Positions 24,851 to 35,760 of a stretch of DNA of 64,000 nt are shown here, piece by piece; within the stretch, counting starts at the first letter, position 1; every line of letters starts with the position of its first letter. Source of the DNA: Rhabditoides inermis (lineage: Eukaryota > Nematoda > Chromadorea > Rhabditida > Rhabditidae). The notes beneath the pieces were generated by a model that was not told the DNA's origin, did not search any database, and saw nothing but the letters and a program-made list of their open reading frames with translations. The DNA lies in the NCBI GenBank assembly GCA_963966185.1, contig CAWZYM010000293.1, positions 955,001-1,019,000 of the forward strand, given 5' to 3'. A program made the translations under genes and the position numbers.

Positions 24851-24922
24851 CTCTCTCACGGCACGCGCGTTCTCTCAAGCGTGCCACAAACCCGGCGCAT
24901 ATCACGTGCGGTGGCGGGGTAA
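24851..24922 (+). promoter_or_regulatory. Conserved upstream element (PSE-like) of SL RNA gene 2
   Basis: Counterpart of 21718-21789, at the same distance (about 25 bases) from the leader exon, with roughly ten differences over the block. Confidence 0.6.
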
Positions 24923-24946
24923 TTGAAAGGGCGCGACATTTTCGTT

Positions 24947-25054
24947 GGAATTTTTCCCAGTACTCAAGGTACGCCTAGAGTTCTGACCTGAGTTCGCTCA
25001 GTGTCAAACACTGGTATTTTTGGAAAGCACTCGTCCGGGGTATCCGGGAGTGCG
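24947..25054 (+). ncRNA. SL2-like spliced-leader RNA gene, copy 2
   Basis: The leader exon (24947-24968) is identical to copy 1 and is followed by the GT donor at 24969. The TTCG-capped hairpin, the Sm site ATTTTTGG (25016-25023) and the 3' stem are all kept. One of the two changes from copy 1 converts a G-T wobble in the 3' stem (GCGCTC to GCACTC) into a Watson-Crick pair, as expected for a structured, functional RNA. It lies in the same orientation 3.13 kb from copy 1. Confidence 0.88.
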
Positions 25055-25308
25055 GTAAACGTGGTTTGCGGAAGTAGTGCGGAGGTTCAAGGGCATTTCA
25101 TCCCACTCAGCCGTTTTCTCTCTCGCGCTAGTATTGATGTTTCCCCATTACACTCTGCTCGCCTTGTCCACGTTCTGTTTTGGCGGGAGAGAAAAACTTC
25201 ATTCCAGCAAACCAGCACGTGTTTGTGCGGTGCGCTGTGTGTGGTTTCGCGCGCATTTCACCCGTCTCACCTAACCTCGCCTCATATCGAATTTTCCTGT
25301 GTGACGAT

Positions 25309-26487
25309 ATGGAATTCTTCATCAACGACAAAGCGTGAGTGGTTGTTTGGCTTATTGTATCGGAGGATTGCGAGTTCAGTTGAAAGTTGACTCGATTGAG
25401 TTTTCAGGGAAGGTGTCTCCGAGTCGTCTCTGCTCACCCTCTACCGCTCGTCGCAGCTCCTCTCCACCGACTCGATCCGATGCGTGCGGGGCGAAGACGA
25501 GGTGTTCCGACACACTCTATGTGAGTGTCGCTTCATTCATGAGACTGCTAGTGTGTTGTGTTTCACCTAACTCCCTGCAGTCGATCTGGTGGCTCGCAAC
25601 GGCGCCGCCAACCCCTTCATCCACGTGCCGGCCAACAACAAGGTCCCCCTATCCGCCATTCCATTCTTATCCCTATCCCTATCATTCATTCGTTTTCCAG
25701 TGTGCCGTCCTCGAGAAGGAGCTCGCGGATGTGAGGTGAGTCGATTCAACGAATTCTAATTCAGAAAAAAAATAAGCGAAAGTCACTGATTTTACTTTTG
25801 AATAATCATCATTGTTGATCGTGTTGCTTGCTCTGGCACAAAATTTGCCGGTTTCTGCTTGCAGGTCGCAGCTGACCGCCTCGGAGAAGTGTTTCGACGA
25901 GCTGTGCTCCTTTCTCTCTGTGGATGTGGGGCTGATCCGACTGGCAGCCACCTTCCAGCAGCACTTCCCACTCATCATGCGCAGCGAGGACAGGGGTGAG
26001 GGGAGGAAGGGTGAGGGGCTAAAACGCCAACTTGATGACCTCATTTCGCTGTTTTCTTTCTTTGTCATAATCTCCTATGTTTAGTTTTGTTATGAATTAC
26101 TATTACACAAACATTAGTTTGGCTGAGCATTGAGAATGCGAGGCGATGTTGACGTATACCCTTGTGGTGAAACGTACTGTGAGAATGATACAGTGAGAGA
26201 CGCGCACGCATTTGCGACAGTACAAGTACAACCATGAGTCTAAAATTACCGTGCTGTATTCTCTATTGTTCAGCGGATGACTCGGATGCCGACGTGAACA
26301 ACGCGCTGCAGACTCTGAGGAAGAAGTGAGTCTGCTCCCCCCCCCCTTCTCCCCCCTTTCCCTCTCCCTCTCTCCCTCTTTCCTTCTTTCCTCTCTTCCC
26401 CCTCTCTCCTCTCTCCCCTCTTTCTCTCTCTCTCCCTTTCTCTCCCTCCCTCCCTCTCTCCCTCCCTCCTTCTCTCTCTCCCCCCTT

Positions 26488-26546
<59 letters not shown>

Positions 26547-27178
26547 GACAATTCCCATTCAGGGTCGCCGACTCGTTCCATCACGAGGAGGACATGAACA
26601 AGCTGCTGGAGAAGTACCTGGTATCTTTATTTGCGCTTCTCTCGATTGCCTCGCACACGTCTCACGACTCATTCATACACATTGCACACATTATTTATCA
26701 ATACCAGTAAACGCCTAAGTTGCCTATTGTTCGTTGTTCGCAATAATTTGCGTCAATAGCGCGCAAAATAAGAGAGGCAGACGGTTATGGCACCGTTTTT
26801 CGAACTGCAAGCGAGGTAGATAGAAAACTATCACTCTGGCGCAGAGTATATGTAGGTCTGCCAAATCGTAATAGTAAATCAAAGTAGCAAATTGGAAGGT
26901 ATATCACAAAGCATGATTGCGAGTAGTTTGAAGAGACTGACCACCACCAGAAAATCGATGTATTCAAAGCCTTCTTCTAGTTCTCGTGTTCTCGTGTGTT
27001 CAGAAACGGCACAGCGTACGCACATTGTGTTTAGGAAAGAATTGAATTACTCTATGTTTTCAATAACTAAATAAGTTATTTTTCTTTCCAGTTCTCGTGT
27101 GATCTGTGCTCGCTGCAGCTGGACACACCGGCAGAGATGTTCCACCATGTGATAGGAGAGGAGCACTTGCAGAAGGTC

Positions 27179-27223
<45 letters not shown>

Positions 27224-27611
27224 TCTCTCTCTCTACCTCTCTACCTCTCTACCTCTCTCTCTCCCTCTCTCTCCCCCTCTCTTTCACTCTCTCCCTCTTC
27301 CTCTCCCCTCCCCTCTCTCTCCCCCATCCTCTCTCTTTCTACCTCTCTCTCTCTCTCACTCTCTCTCTCACTCTCTCTCTCACTCTCCTGTCTCTCTTCT
27401 CTCTCTCTACCTCTCTCTCTCTCTCGTGCTGCAGGGAATTAGTGTAGTAGCTTTCTCCTCTCTTTCCCTTTCTCCCACCATCTCCTATCCTCCCTTGCAG
27501 CTTCCCCTGAACGGCTCTCGCTGCTACACCCTGCGCGACGTGCGCTTCTGGCAGTGGGTGGTGGGCAGGATTCTGCAGAAGCGAGGACACGGACGGATCA
27601 CGTGGGATTAG
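25309..27611 (+). CDS. Unrecognised protein with a C2H2-like finger near the C-terminus
   Basis: Exons 25309-25334, 25408-25520, 25581-25642, 25701-25735, 25865-25995, 26274-26325, 26563-26620, 27092-27175 and 27501-27611 join in phase to 223 residues. The N-terminal part has no recognisable domain. Residues about 60-150 are helical and charged, possibly coiled coil (CAVLEKELADVRSQLTASEK). The sequence FSCDLCSLQLDTPAEMFHH continues to EEHLQK, giving C-x2-C-x12-H-x6-H spacing like the U1/matrin-type zinc fingers of RNA-binding proteins. The final exon (CYTLRDVRFWQWVVGRILQK) is well conserved in character but not assigned. A role in RNA metabolism is only suggested by the finger type. Introns 6 and 8 are dominated by pyrimidine microsatellites, and intron 7 carries a dispersed repeat. 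SL RNA gene 2 lies 255 bases upstream. Confidence 0.7.
26340..26546 (+). repeat. CT-rich microsatellite in intron 6
   Basis: Almost uninterrupted pyrimidine tract starting 14 bases after the 5' splice site. Confidence 0.9.
26754..26852 (+). repeat. Dispersed repeat, copy A
   Basis: About 97 bases are roughly 90% identical to 36242-36341, starting CAATAGCGCGCAAAA and containing TTCGAACTGCAAGCGAGGTA. No terminal inverted repeat or ORF is seen, so a MITE or SINE-like element fits. It lies in an intron of the zinc-finger-like gene. Confidence 0.75.
27178..27425 (+). repeat. CT-rich microsatellite in intron 8
   Basis: About 250 bases of CT dinucleotide and related pyrimidine repeats, beginning within a few bases of the donor GTCAG. 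Confidence 0.92.
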
Positions 27612-27950
27612 GGGGAGAGAGAGAGAGGGGGAGGAAGAGAGAAGAAGAGGGAGAGAGAGGAGATCTGTGTTGCCTTGTTCATAACCGTTGTTGTTTTGTT
27701 CTGTTCTGTTGTGTAATTAAATAGATATTGATGCGTATAAAGTTTTCTGTTTTGTTTCTGTAATGTGATGAAAGTATTTTCTATACACCTCATGGAACGC
27801 CACTGTGAGATAGTGCTATGAAACCGCCATGCATTGTATGAGAGAGACAGTGAAAGAGATACATACATACAGACAGAGAGAGAGAGGGGGCGGCGCCCGT
27901 TTGTTTTGATCTGTTGCGCGCACATCGCGTTATTGATTTCTATGGTCCTT

Positions 27951-28647
27951 CTGCTCTCTCACATTCAGTCATTCCCAAACTACATTTTGCATGTGTCCTT
28001 CGGCTGCCTACATCAATCAATTTCTCTCAAAATATGATGTTTTTTCGTTCATTCTACAAAAGGTAATGAATGATGAACATTGAATATTAATCATACCGTA
28101 ACACATACCGTAACCAACTGTTTCTTATTAGATACTTTTGCTCCAAGTTCTGTTAAAATGCATCTATTCTACAACTCTATATGTGATAAACTGCCTGAAT
28201 CAGTTCATGAAAGACTAATAATATTCCAACAATTTTTTAAAAAGGTGGGTTCTCTCTCATACTCGTATCGTGTTCTATTTTCAACGGGGAGAGAGAGGAT
28301 GAGTCAAAGCGACTGCGCGAGCGCAATATCGATTGATATGATGCCATGCCACACTCTCAACCATTCCAATTCCCATTCACGCACACGTGCCTATCCCCTT
28401 CCACTCAATAGTCAATATTACGTTTTTTCTACATAGTACATAATTTCATTTCTGCAAACATTTAATATCTACATTTACAGTTATTGTTGATTGTGTCATT
28501 CGGCTTATTTCAGAAATTATCGAACTTCTGTGAGTTAATCCACTCTACTACTCTAAATGTGATAAACTGCCTATTGCCTATATCAATGATATTCCAACAA
28601 AGAAACTCAAGGTGAGTTTTTTTTTTGAATTCTGTACTGTATCTGCC
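27951..28647 (+). repeat. Duplicated segment, copy 1
   Basis: Shared with 30970-31829 in the same order and orientation at roughly 80-85% identity. Conserved exon-like blocks are an ATGATGTTTTTTCG start with FRSFYK, a block encoding LFYNSICDKLPESV, and a block encoding LYYSKCDKLPIAYIND ending at GGTGAG. The first two are open in both copies, so this may be a young gene family or a transposon body. LPESVxERL weakly resembles an F-box. Confidence 0.7.
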
Positions 28648-28871
28648 ACTTCCCTAATTCTAACAATATATTCAAACACAATTCAAGTCAACTGCTTATT
28701 CCAAGATCCGCTCTGCTTAAATATGATAACTTGGTGAAGATCTATTACATAAAAAAACGTCCGCGATCGCCATAACCATAAACACAATGTCTCCGTATCT
28801 TCGGCGATGTCATAAACGGCGACACTCCCGGAAAGGATGAATAGTGATTAAAGGAAGTTAAGTGTGTACCT

Positions 28872-29891
28872 TTAAAGTGAATGACGGTTAGGACAGATAA
28901 TATAATTATGTTTCTTATGACAGAAATAGCAGGGAGGCCTATTACAGGTACATTCCTCATAGTTATTCTCCATACATAATAAACAAAGCGATCTTAGGCG
29001 GGCTACTATGGATTTAGCCTTCGGTGAAGTAAAAGTAGTACATGCATCCAATGTGTGGGAATTGTCGAAGCATAATTTGCAGGGGGTTTGAAATGGTACA
29101 TGTTCCTTTCTAATTGATACGATCGAAGAAAAAAATATTTTCTCTGATTTTTTTGGAGTAAACTGTGTATTAGTGGGTTTGGGAATCTCTACTTGCATTA
29201 AAGGTGAGATTCCCTGAAAAGGTTTTTTTAGTTATTGGATTAATTTTACTAGTCACCTTGGGTAGGACTTTCTGTGAGCTTTCTGGAATTCGAATTGAAC
29301 TGTGAATTTTTGCTCTTTCGGTCGGTGGAGGAGTGTTTAACTTCGGAGGGGGGGGGGTAGACATTTTGATTATTTCTAGAGGGTCGGTATTATAAACGGG
29401 TGATAACTGCGTTGTAGGCGGGATAGAAATTATATCCATTACGTTTGAGGGGAACGATTCAGATGAGGAAGATCTGTATGATCTGGAATTTAAAGAGGAT
29501 CTGGATGATCTAGAGGTTGATGAGTGAGATGACTTTGAACTCATTGAAGAATTTGAGGAATTTGAGGATGAGGAACTAGACGAATCTGAACTCATTGAGG
29601 ATTTAGAGGACATAACTGAAGAGGACTTACTGTTATACTGTTACTATCACTGTCACTCGACGAGGTGAAGGAATCACGGCGCCTCCGTTTGACTGGGGCA
29701 TAACTTTTAGGATTGTTTGATCTCAGCATTCGGAACTGAGAGTTACTGTGTTTCTTTGTTAATTTATATATCGTTGTTGTTACGATAATGCTTTTATCGG
29801 TCCTCCGCGCGGGGAATTGTTCCGAAAATGTCCCCGATCGCGAAACGCCATCTCGTAGGCTTACAGTCCAGGGAATATTTAGTTCCGCCAC
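28872..29891 (-). mobile_element. BEL/Pao-like retrotransposon gag remnant
   Basis: Three overlapping minus-strand frames cover one degraded protein. The first (29592-29891) is basic and Ser-rich, the second (29170-29613) starts with a long Ser run, and the third (28872-29198) has a CKLCFDNSHTLDAC motif. Further Cys-Cys/His motifs (CLLCMENNYEECTC, CYFCHKKHNYIIC) follow, the zinc-knuckle pattern seen just upstream of protease in BEL/Pao elements. The frames are offset by frameshifts near 29600 and 29190 and no protease, reverse transcriptase or LTR was found, so this is a dead fragment. It lies between the two copies of the 28/31-kb duplication. Confidence 0.65.
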
Positions 29892-30322
29892 TACTCCGCT
29901 CGGCCGTCCCGCATTTGAAAATTGCGCGCGCGCGCGAAAGTTTGAATGTGAATTTATTCGCGTGCTCTCGCATGTCTATCGATTTTTGCCGCCTCGCACT
30001 CTGCGCTCTCTGCGCTCTCTACTGGCGGCTGACTGATTTGCCCACCCACTGTATGTTCGGTCCGATCCGATCTTCACACCGTTCGTGAATATTAATATAG
30101 ACATCTTCGTGTCGTGGGAAGCAATATGCTAAACGTCTGATGTATTGGATTGTATTGAATTGTATATGATATACGATTTGTTTCTCTAAGTGCTAATTTC
30201 TTGATATCTCCCTGATGTAAACATGCCAATTCACAGATGATTATCGTGGAGTCTGAGGAAAGAATTTTCTTAAAACATACCCTCAAGGAGGGATCGGATT
30301 TTCTCGACCTTGGAGAGACTTA

Positions 30323-30743
30323 ATGGACCAGGTAATCATTTTTCTGTTATTTTTTTCGCGTATTATATTATCTGTTATTTGCAGATCCAGGAGCAAAGTA
30401 TTATTTTGACAACCTTGTTGAAAAAGGCTGCTTTTCTGGAGGAGACTCGTTCTCCATCTGAGTCATTCAACAAGGATGAAATGTTGACGAAGTGCATGGT
30501 AAGTTTAACAGTGATATAATAATTTAAATATTATGATTCTTATCTTCTTTTAAATAAACTTCAAGAACAATATCGAGCTTGACGAGATCTATAGTATTTT
30601 TTTGCCAAAATGACAGCAGAAAACTGATCGCTGTACAAGAAGGGCTGCGTAAGATGCGCCAGGGAAAAATCGAGAAGCTACACCAAACCCTGGTAGAAAC
30701 CGTAATTGCCCGTGATGCCTATCAGGGCCCTACTGACGCATAG
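30323..30743 (+). pseudogene. Small coiled-coil gene with a broken exon junction
   Basis: Exons 30323-30331 (MDQ) and 30385-30498 (IQEQSIILTTLLKKAAFLEE and on) join in phase, and an exon from 30566 (NNIELDEIYS) follows. The last block (about 30618-30743) is open to a TAG and encodes RKLIAVQEGLRKMRQGKIEK and on. The third and last blocks cannot be joined: the only GT/AG pairs would give a 23- or 26-base intron in the wrong phase. This could be a decayed gene, a sequence indel or an overlooked exon. The residues suggest a helical, charged protein of about 100 residues. AATAAA at 30753 supports past or present expression. Confidence 0.4.
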
Positions 30744-30969
30744 TCGTCTGTGAATAAATATTCTTTTCTCATTCACGTTTATGTTCTCAAATATTGATTT
30801 GCTGTGTGCCGGTGGTGTACTAGACAAAGGACGCGTGTGAATATGAAGAATAATAATGGTATACGTGGAGGAATCAATGTGAACATTGTAGATTCTTCTC
30901 CTTCTCTTCTCTAGTACACTAGTACCCTACTTCTCTAGTACAATGATCACTAGTACACTAGTCATTCTA

Positions 30970-31386
30970 TGCTCTCTAACATTTAGTCATTCCCAAACTA
31001 TGTATATTTTGCATGTGTCCTTCGACTGCCTACATCAATCAATTTCTCTCAAAATATGATGTTTTTTTTTGTTCATTCTACAAAAGGTAACGAATGATGA
31101 CTGTATAATAATAATATTGTAACTGTTGTACCAACTGTTTCTTATAGATCTACTCGAGATATTTCTGCTCGAAGTTCTGTTAAAATGCGTCTATTTTACA
31201 ATTCTATCTGTGATCAACTGCCTGAATCAGTTCAGGAAAGACTAATAGTATTCCAAGAAATAATTAAAAAAGTGGGTTCTCTTTTTCATACTCGTTTCGT
31301 GTTCTATTTTCAACCAGATGTCTTTCCATACCAGCAGGGGTTGTATGTAATGAAATCTAATAAAATCTTTAAATAGGTCGGGAGAA

Positions 31387-31422
<36 letters not shown>

Positions 31423-31829
31423 CAGGAAGAAAGAGAAAGAGAGAGCGAGGAAGGGAGAGAGAGGATAATCCACAGCGACTGCGCGAGCGCAATATCGATT
31501 GATTATATGGCCATGCCACACTCCAAACCATTCCCATTCTATTGCACGCACACGTGCCTATCCCCTTCCACTCGATAGTCAATATTACGTTTTTCTTATA
31601 TAGTACATAATTTTTATTCTGCAAACATTTAATATATACATTTACAGTAATTGTTGATAATGTTGATTGTGTCATTCTGCTAATTTCAGAAATTATCGAA
31701 CTTCTGTGAGTTCATCCACTTTACTATTCTAAATGTGATAAACTGCCTATTGCCTATATCAATGATATTCCAACAAATAAACTCAAGGTGAGTTTTTTTT
31801 TTCCTTTTGAATTCTGTACTGTATCTTGT
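30970..31829 (+). repeat. Duplicated segment, copy 2
   Basis: Second copy of the 27951-28647 segment. It is longer because of a (GA)n insertion at about 31393-31460. The exon-like block LFYNSICDQLPESVQERL keeps its frame relative to copy 1. Confidence 0.7.
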
Positions 31830-32723
31830 CACTGTGGACTGCGATGGCATTTTCAGAAGACGCGTGATTCAATTGCTGATGGATCAACCCAACCATTTGC
31901 TGCGATTCACATTAAAAAATCGTCGGCAGCAATCCATTCTGCAATTATTTCAACATACCGTTCATGTAAACCGTAAACCGAATATCTGATCACTAGTACA
32001 CTAGCAATACATGTTGTTTGACTGTATACACCAGTTTGTCTAACCGGATGCCATCATTTTCAAAAAGTAGTTTTCTTTAATTCGATAGCGTTTTGCAGGA
32101 GACTATAGCCTATTGATCGTGTCATGTGACATATGAAAAGCTTTCTTAATCTCACAACTTCACTATACACGTGTCTCTGGCAATTGTCTATATCAAAAAA
32201 GATAAATACTTTTAATTACAGTGTTGTGTTTACTCGTGTTTTTTCACGCCATTTCTCTCAAATGTACCTTGTAAATACACCCACAGGCCAAGTGTTCAAC
32301 AATATAAGAGCTTTATAAAATATAAAGTTTCAGATGTGAAACGTAATATATTTAAAAAGGCAATCTAGCAGAAAAAAACAGCCATGTTACGCCCGCGTGC
32401 TCTTCACGTGTGTCGTTCGAGCCATGGTTCTCTGAAACAACACAAACAATATGCAACTTCAATGCGACAAAAAACATACTTCTCCTTCTCTCTTACAGAG
32501 CAGCATGTTCCAAAAGTCTTTCCGGGTCGATTTGTGGCGGAGAAGAATGACCACTGTGTTGACTGGTATCTAAAAACAGGTTTTACTTTTCGGATAATGC
32601 TATTGATTGTCAACTTCACTTTATGGATTAATGATTAATGACCCTCATTTTACCCCCATCACATTTGTTTGATTTATTTGTCTTCACTGATCTTCCATTT
32701 CTTTTTCGCATCGAAAACAAACA
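31830..32723. other. AT-rich spacer, nothing recognised
   Basis: No exon with splice-consistent boundaries or RNA gene was found between copy 2 of the duplication and the 3' end of the minus-strand receptor. Confidence 0.4.
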
Positions 32724-35398
32724 CTAGTGCGTGTGATATATTGGCGTGGGATTATTGAACAGGCAAACATTCAGAGAAGGTGTGGCGAGTGAACAGCACT
32801 TGTTTTTTGTTTACTCTCCCTCATTTTGTTGTGTTTTGTTATTTTTTGTTACCTTGAGCAACGCGGCAGTAGACAATATAAACGGATCAGTAGGCAATAT
32901 AATAGAGAAGAGATCGGGTAGAAACAAAAGAAACACGGCAACCAAGGTAGTCAGACCTGAAACAGTTCCATATGCACTTTGGGTTTTTTTATTGCAAAGC
33001 CGTTCAATCGAAAATAGTGTACGCCTGTAAATACCGACAATAGGAGATACTGAATAATACACTACATCTATTGCGCTAATCACTGACTGTCAATCACTCT
33101 TTATCACTGATGATTACTCACTTGTGGTGATTGATATCTGGTTCATCATCCGGATTTTCTGGTCGCTCTGTGGCGCCTTTGACGACACAATTACCGGCGC
33201 CGCATTCGTGGAAATCTTAATACAACACTACTTTTTTATTAGTTTTTTTTATTAGTTCTTCTCTTACCTTTTTCAACTTCACTAATATAGTCAGCGCGAA
33301 CACCGTGCTGATTCCCACAGCGACAACCCGCGAGTATTTGAGGTACTGTAAGACGAATGGTACGGTAGAGTCCCTGAAAGTTATTAGTGAACTGTAAATA
33401 AGTAGAGCTAATCTGTACCTGCCAGTACACGCGATATCAACAGGTTGATCTCGAAGCTGTGTTTCGCAAATGATAGTGTTGATAAAAACACATGTAAACG
33501 ATATGATAAGAGGGACTGAAAAGCATTTAAAGTGACAATTTTATTGATCCGCAATCGGAAAAATTTTGAATTTTGAATTGGCGCGCTTTACAAATTCTGG
33601 CTATAACTATTGAACTCGAGATGCGTATCACATAGGGATATGTTTATCGGCTTCTACGACTTCAGTTTATGCTAGAAACTGAATTTCATATCAAAATTTT
33701 ATTTCAAAATTCCCGTCATTCAAGACGTTTAGACACTCAGCTGTGATGTAACCTCACTTTTTACCCATGAAGCATTTAAAATCAACTATTTTTTTGGGCA
33801 AAAAATAGTTTAAAATCATGAAAAAAGTTCTAGTTTTCAGGTTTAGTAGATGTTATTTCATGTTTCCATTAACTTTTTATCAGTATAATATCATTTTTAA
33901 GTGAAATTGTCACTTTAATACAATTATTATGTGAATGTGACACAATACATTTTGATCTTATCCGCATGAAACGTAATACAAAACTCACACGCCAAGAAAA
34001 CATATTGCGTAGAGTTGTTGTGTTTATAGTATTTGACTGGTTGAAATACACAGAACAGTTTTTCTGCAGTGAGTGAGAGAGTGAAAAAGCCGATCATTTG
34101 ATGTGTGAGTGGATACAGGATCGAGATGAGAGCACACGCGCCTCTTGTCGAGCGCAAATCTGAAACGTATTTGTAAATATTTGTATATTTGTATATTTGT
34201 ATCATATAAAATATATATGATGTTGTATATATGTATATTTGTATATTTGTATCTGAAACGTATAGTTGTTTTGTATTAATATGTACGTGGCGGAAGTCAT
34301 ATATAGATCTTATTCGTCATATTTATACTTGATTATTTTGCCACGCAACTGGAATGTTAGCAAAGATCTTCACTACTGTCTTCACTTTCAAAGGTAATCC
34401 GGTTCGCTTCCGCGTATGGGAGAAACCCGACAGTCCTAGTTTAATCAAATTGAGTACTCGTGCAATTTACAGTCATGACGTGAAATTATTTCTTATTAGA
34501 AAAGCTCACGTTGATTGAACCACCACAGTCTTCTCGTAGCTAGGTTCAGGTATTGAACTGCCATCAAGATGTCACTGAAATAAAGTTGATAGAAATATTT
34601 TATACTCAAAAATTACCTATTTTATTTCAGACACAACCCCTTCCTAACACAATCACTATAATACTATTTTTACTTACATGCTAGTATTTCTGGAATGTGA
34701 GTTAGCTAATATCCCTTTTCAAGGAATGTGACATTTCTAATATTTAATATGAGTGTGTTTCATTTCATTCACTACCTCTTATGAAGTCTTTCTAATGGAA
34801 GTTACACATTTCCAGTTATAGACAAATCACGCGGTACATAGAAATCAAAAGAAAAAAAGATTTCTATTTGGTTCTTGTGACCGAAACAATAAAAAAAAAT
34901 CAATAATCATGTGACACATTTCTCGCACAGAAAAAAAATCTGGATATTCTTTTCTGCATACAAACGAAGAGAGAAAACGGAATGGGGGGTGCTTCCAAAC
35001 TCCCGCAAATAACAACTAGCTGATTGTTTACAACAGATAGCCTACAACGCAATATCTGCCACATAAATAGACATCAATACAAGAAGCCTCTGACCTTGCA
35101 TAGAACCCGGCTGCAAGGACGCTGCTCTTCCATCGACCACTCCGAACAACGCACACGATGAGAGCCCCATTGAGCAGCAGAACGATGAACACTTCAATAA
35201 CAACGGTTTTTTTTCGGTACAAAAAAACTCTTCTAGAACTCTGAAACTCCATGAGCTCTTCTTTACCATTACCACATCACGAAAATTCTACAGTATTCTA
35301 CAGTACACTGACCCACCTAGTACGAGTTGTATGATAGACATGACGAGGACCAGAGAAGAGTCGTCGGCCATCGAATCGGCCTTGTTGAACGCCGCCAT
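32724..35398 (-). CDS. 7TM chemoreceptor-like protein, 9 exons
   Basis: Exons, 5' to 3': 35317-35398, 35095-35191, 34510-34574, 33989-34159, 33419-33515, 33268-33373, 33122-33215, 32853-32956, 32724-32798, in phase, about 296 residues. TM1 is VFIVLLLNGALIVCVV, with the Asn typical of GPCR TM1. TM2 is led in by DILMAVQYLNLATRR. TM3 ends in MIGFFTLSLTAEKLFCVFQP and carries a KYYKHN loop motif. TM4 is LIISFTCVFINTIIC, TM5 is VVAVGISTVFALTILV, and a basic third loop follows (SDQKIRMMNQ). TM6 is LTTLVAVFLLFLPDLFSIIL. The last exon, ending in YHTH, is short and less certain. The receptor class is not clear. The start ATG directly follows a CTACACGCAG acceptor, a likely trans-splice site. Confidence 0.72.
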
Positions 35399-35439
35399 CT
35401 GCGTGTAGAAAAAAATAAATAAATGATTGAATAGATCAA

Positions 35440-35526
35440 TATGGTGTAGTGCCATAGACCTCCTTCGACCCCCTCCGCAGAGTGAATCTCTTGAATCGGG
35501 GGGATACCTTTACCTTTACCTTTTTA
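35440..35526 (+). repeat. tRNA-derived SINE-like element, family 1
   Basis: Starts ATGGTGTAGTGCCATAG, continues CCTTCGACCCC and ends in a TACCTTTACCTTTACC tail. The same head and tail occur at 48876-48954. GGTGTAGTGCC resembles a polymerase III A box. Confidence 0.6.
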
Positions 35527-35605
35527 GATCAATATATCTATTTATGAGCAGCTTAACGTTTTCTATTAGAAACATATGTAATATGGAACGGTTAAACATC
35601 ACACA

Positions 35606-35695
35606 TGCCACTGGCGTAGTGACATTGCACTCTCATATTAGGCTGATATTGTGAGTTTGTGAGGTTCGCGAGTTCGAATCTGGTAGTGAGCTTAC
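35606..35695 (+). repeat. tRNA-derived element with A and B boxes
   Basis: TGGCGTAGTGA (A-box-like) and GAGTTCGAATC (B-box-like) are spaced about 50 bases apart as in a tRNA promoter, but the tRNA stems do not form. It shares GGCGTAGTG with the element at 17361-17429. Confidence 0.5.
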
Positions 35696-35760
35696 TCTGG
35701 TATAGTAATAGTAATGCAGTGATTAGTCTCATCGAACTACGCAGGAAACGCGTTATAATA

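Noticed and set aside
26103..26718. Arg-Glu-rich and Ser-Leu-rich frames over 100 codons
   Set aside because: Microsatellite translations inside intron 6 of the 25309-27611 gene.
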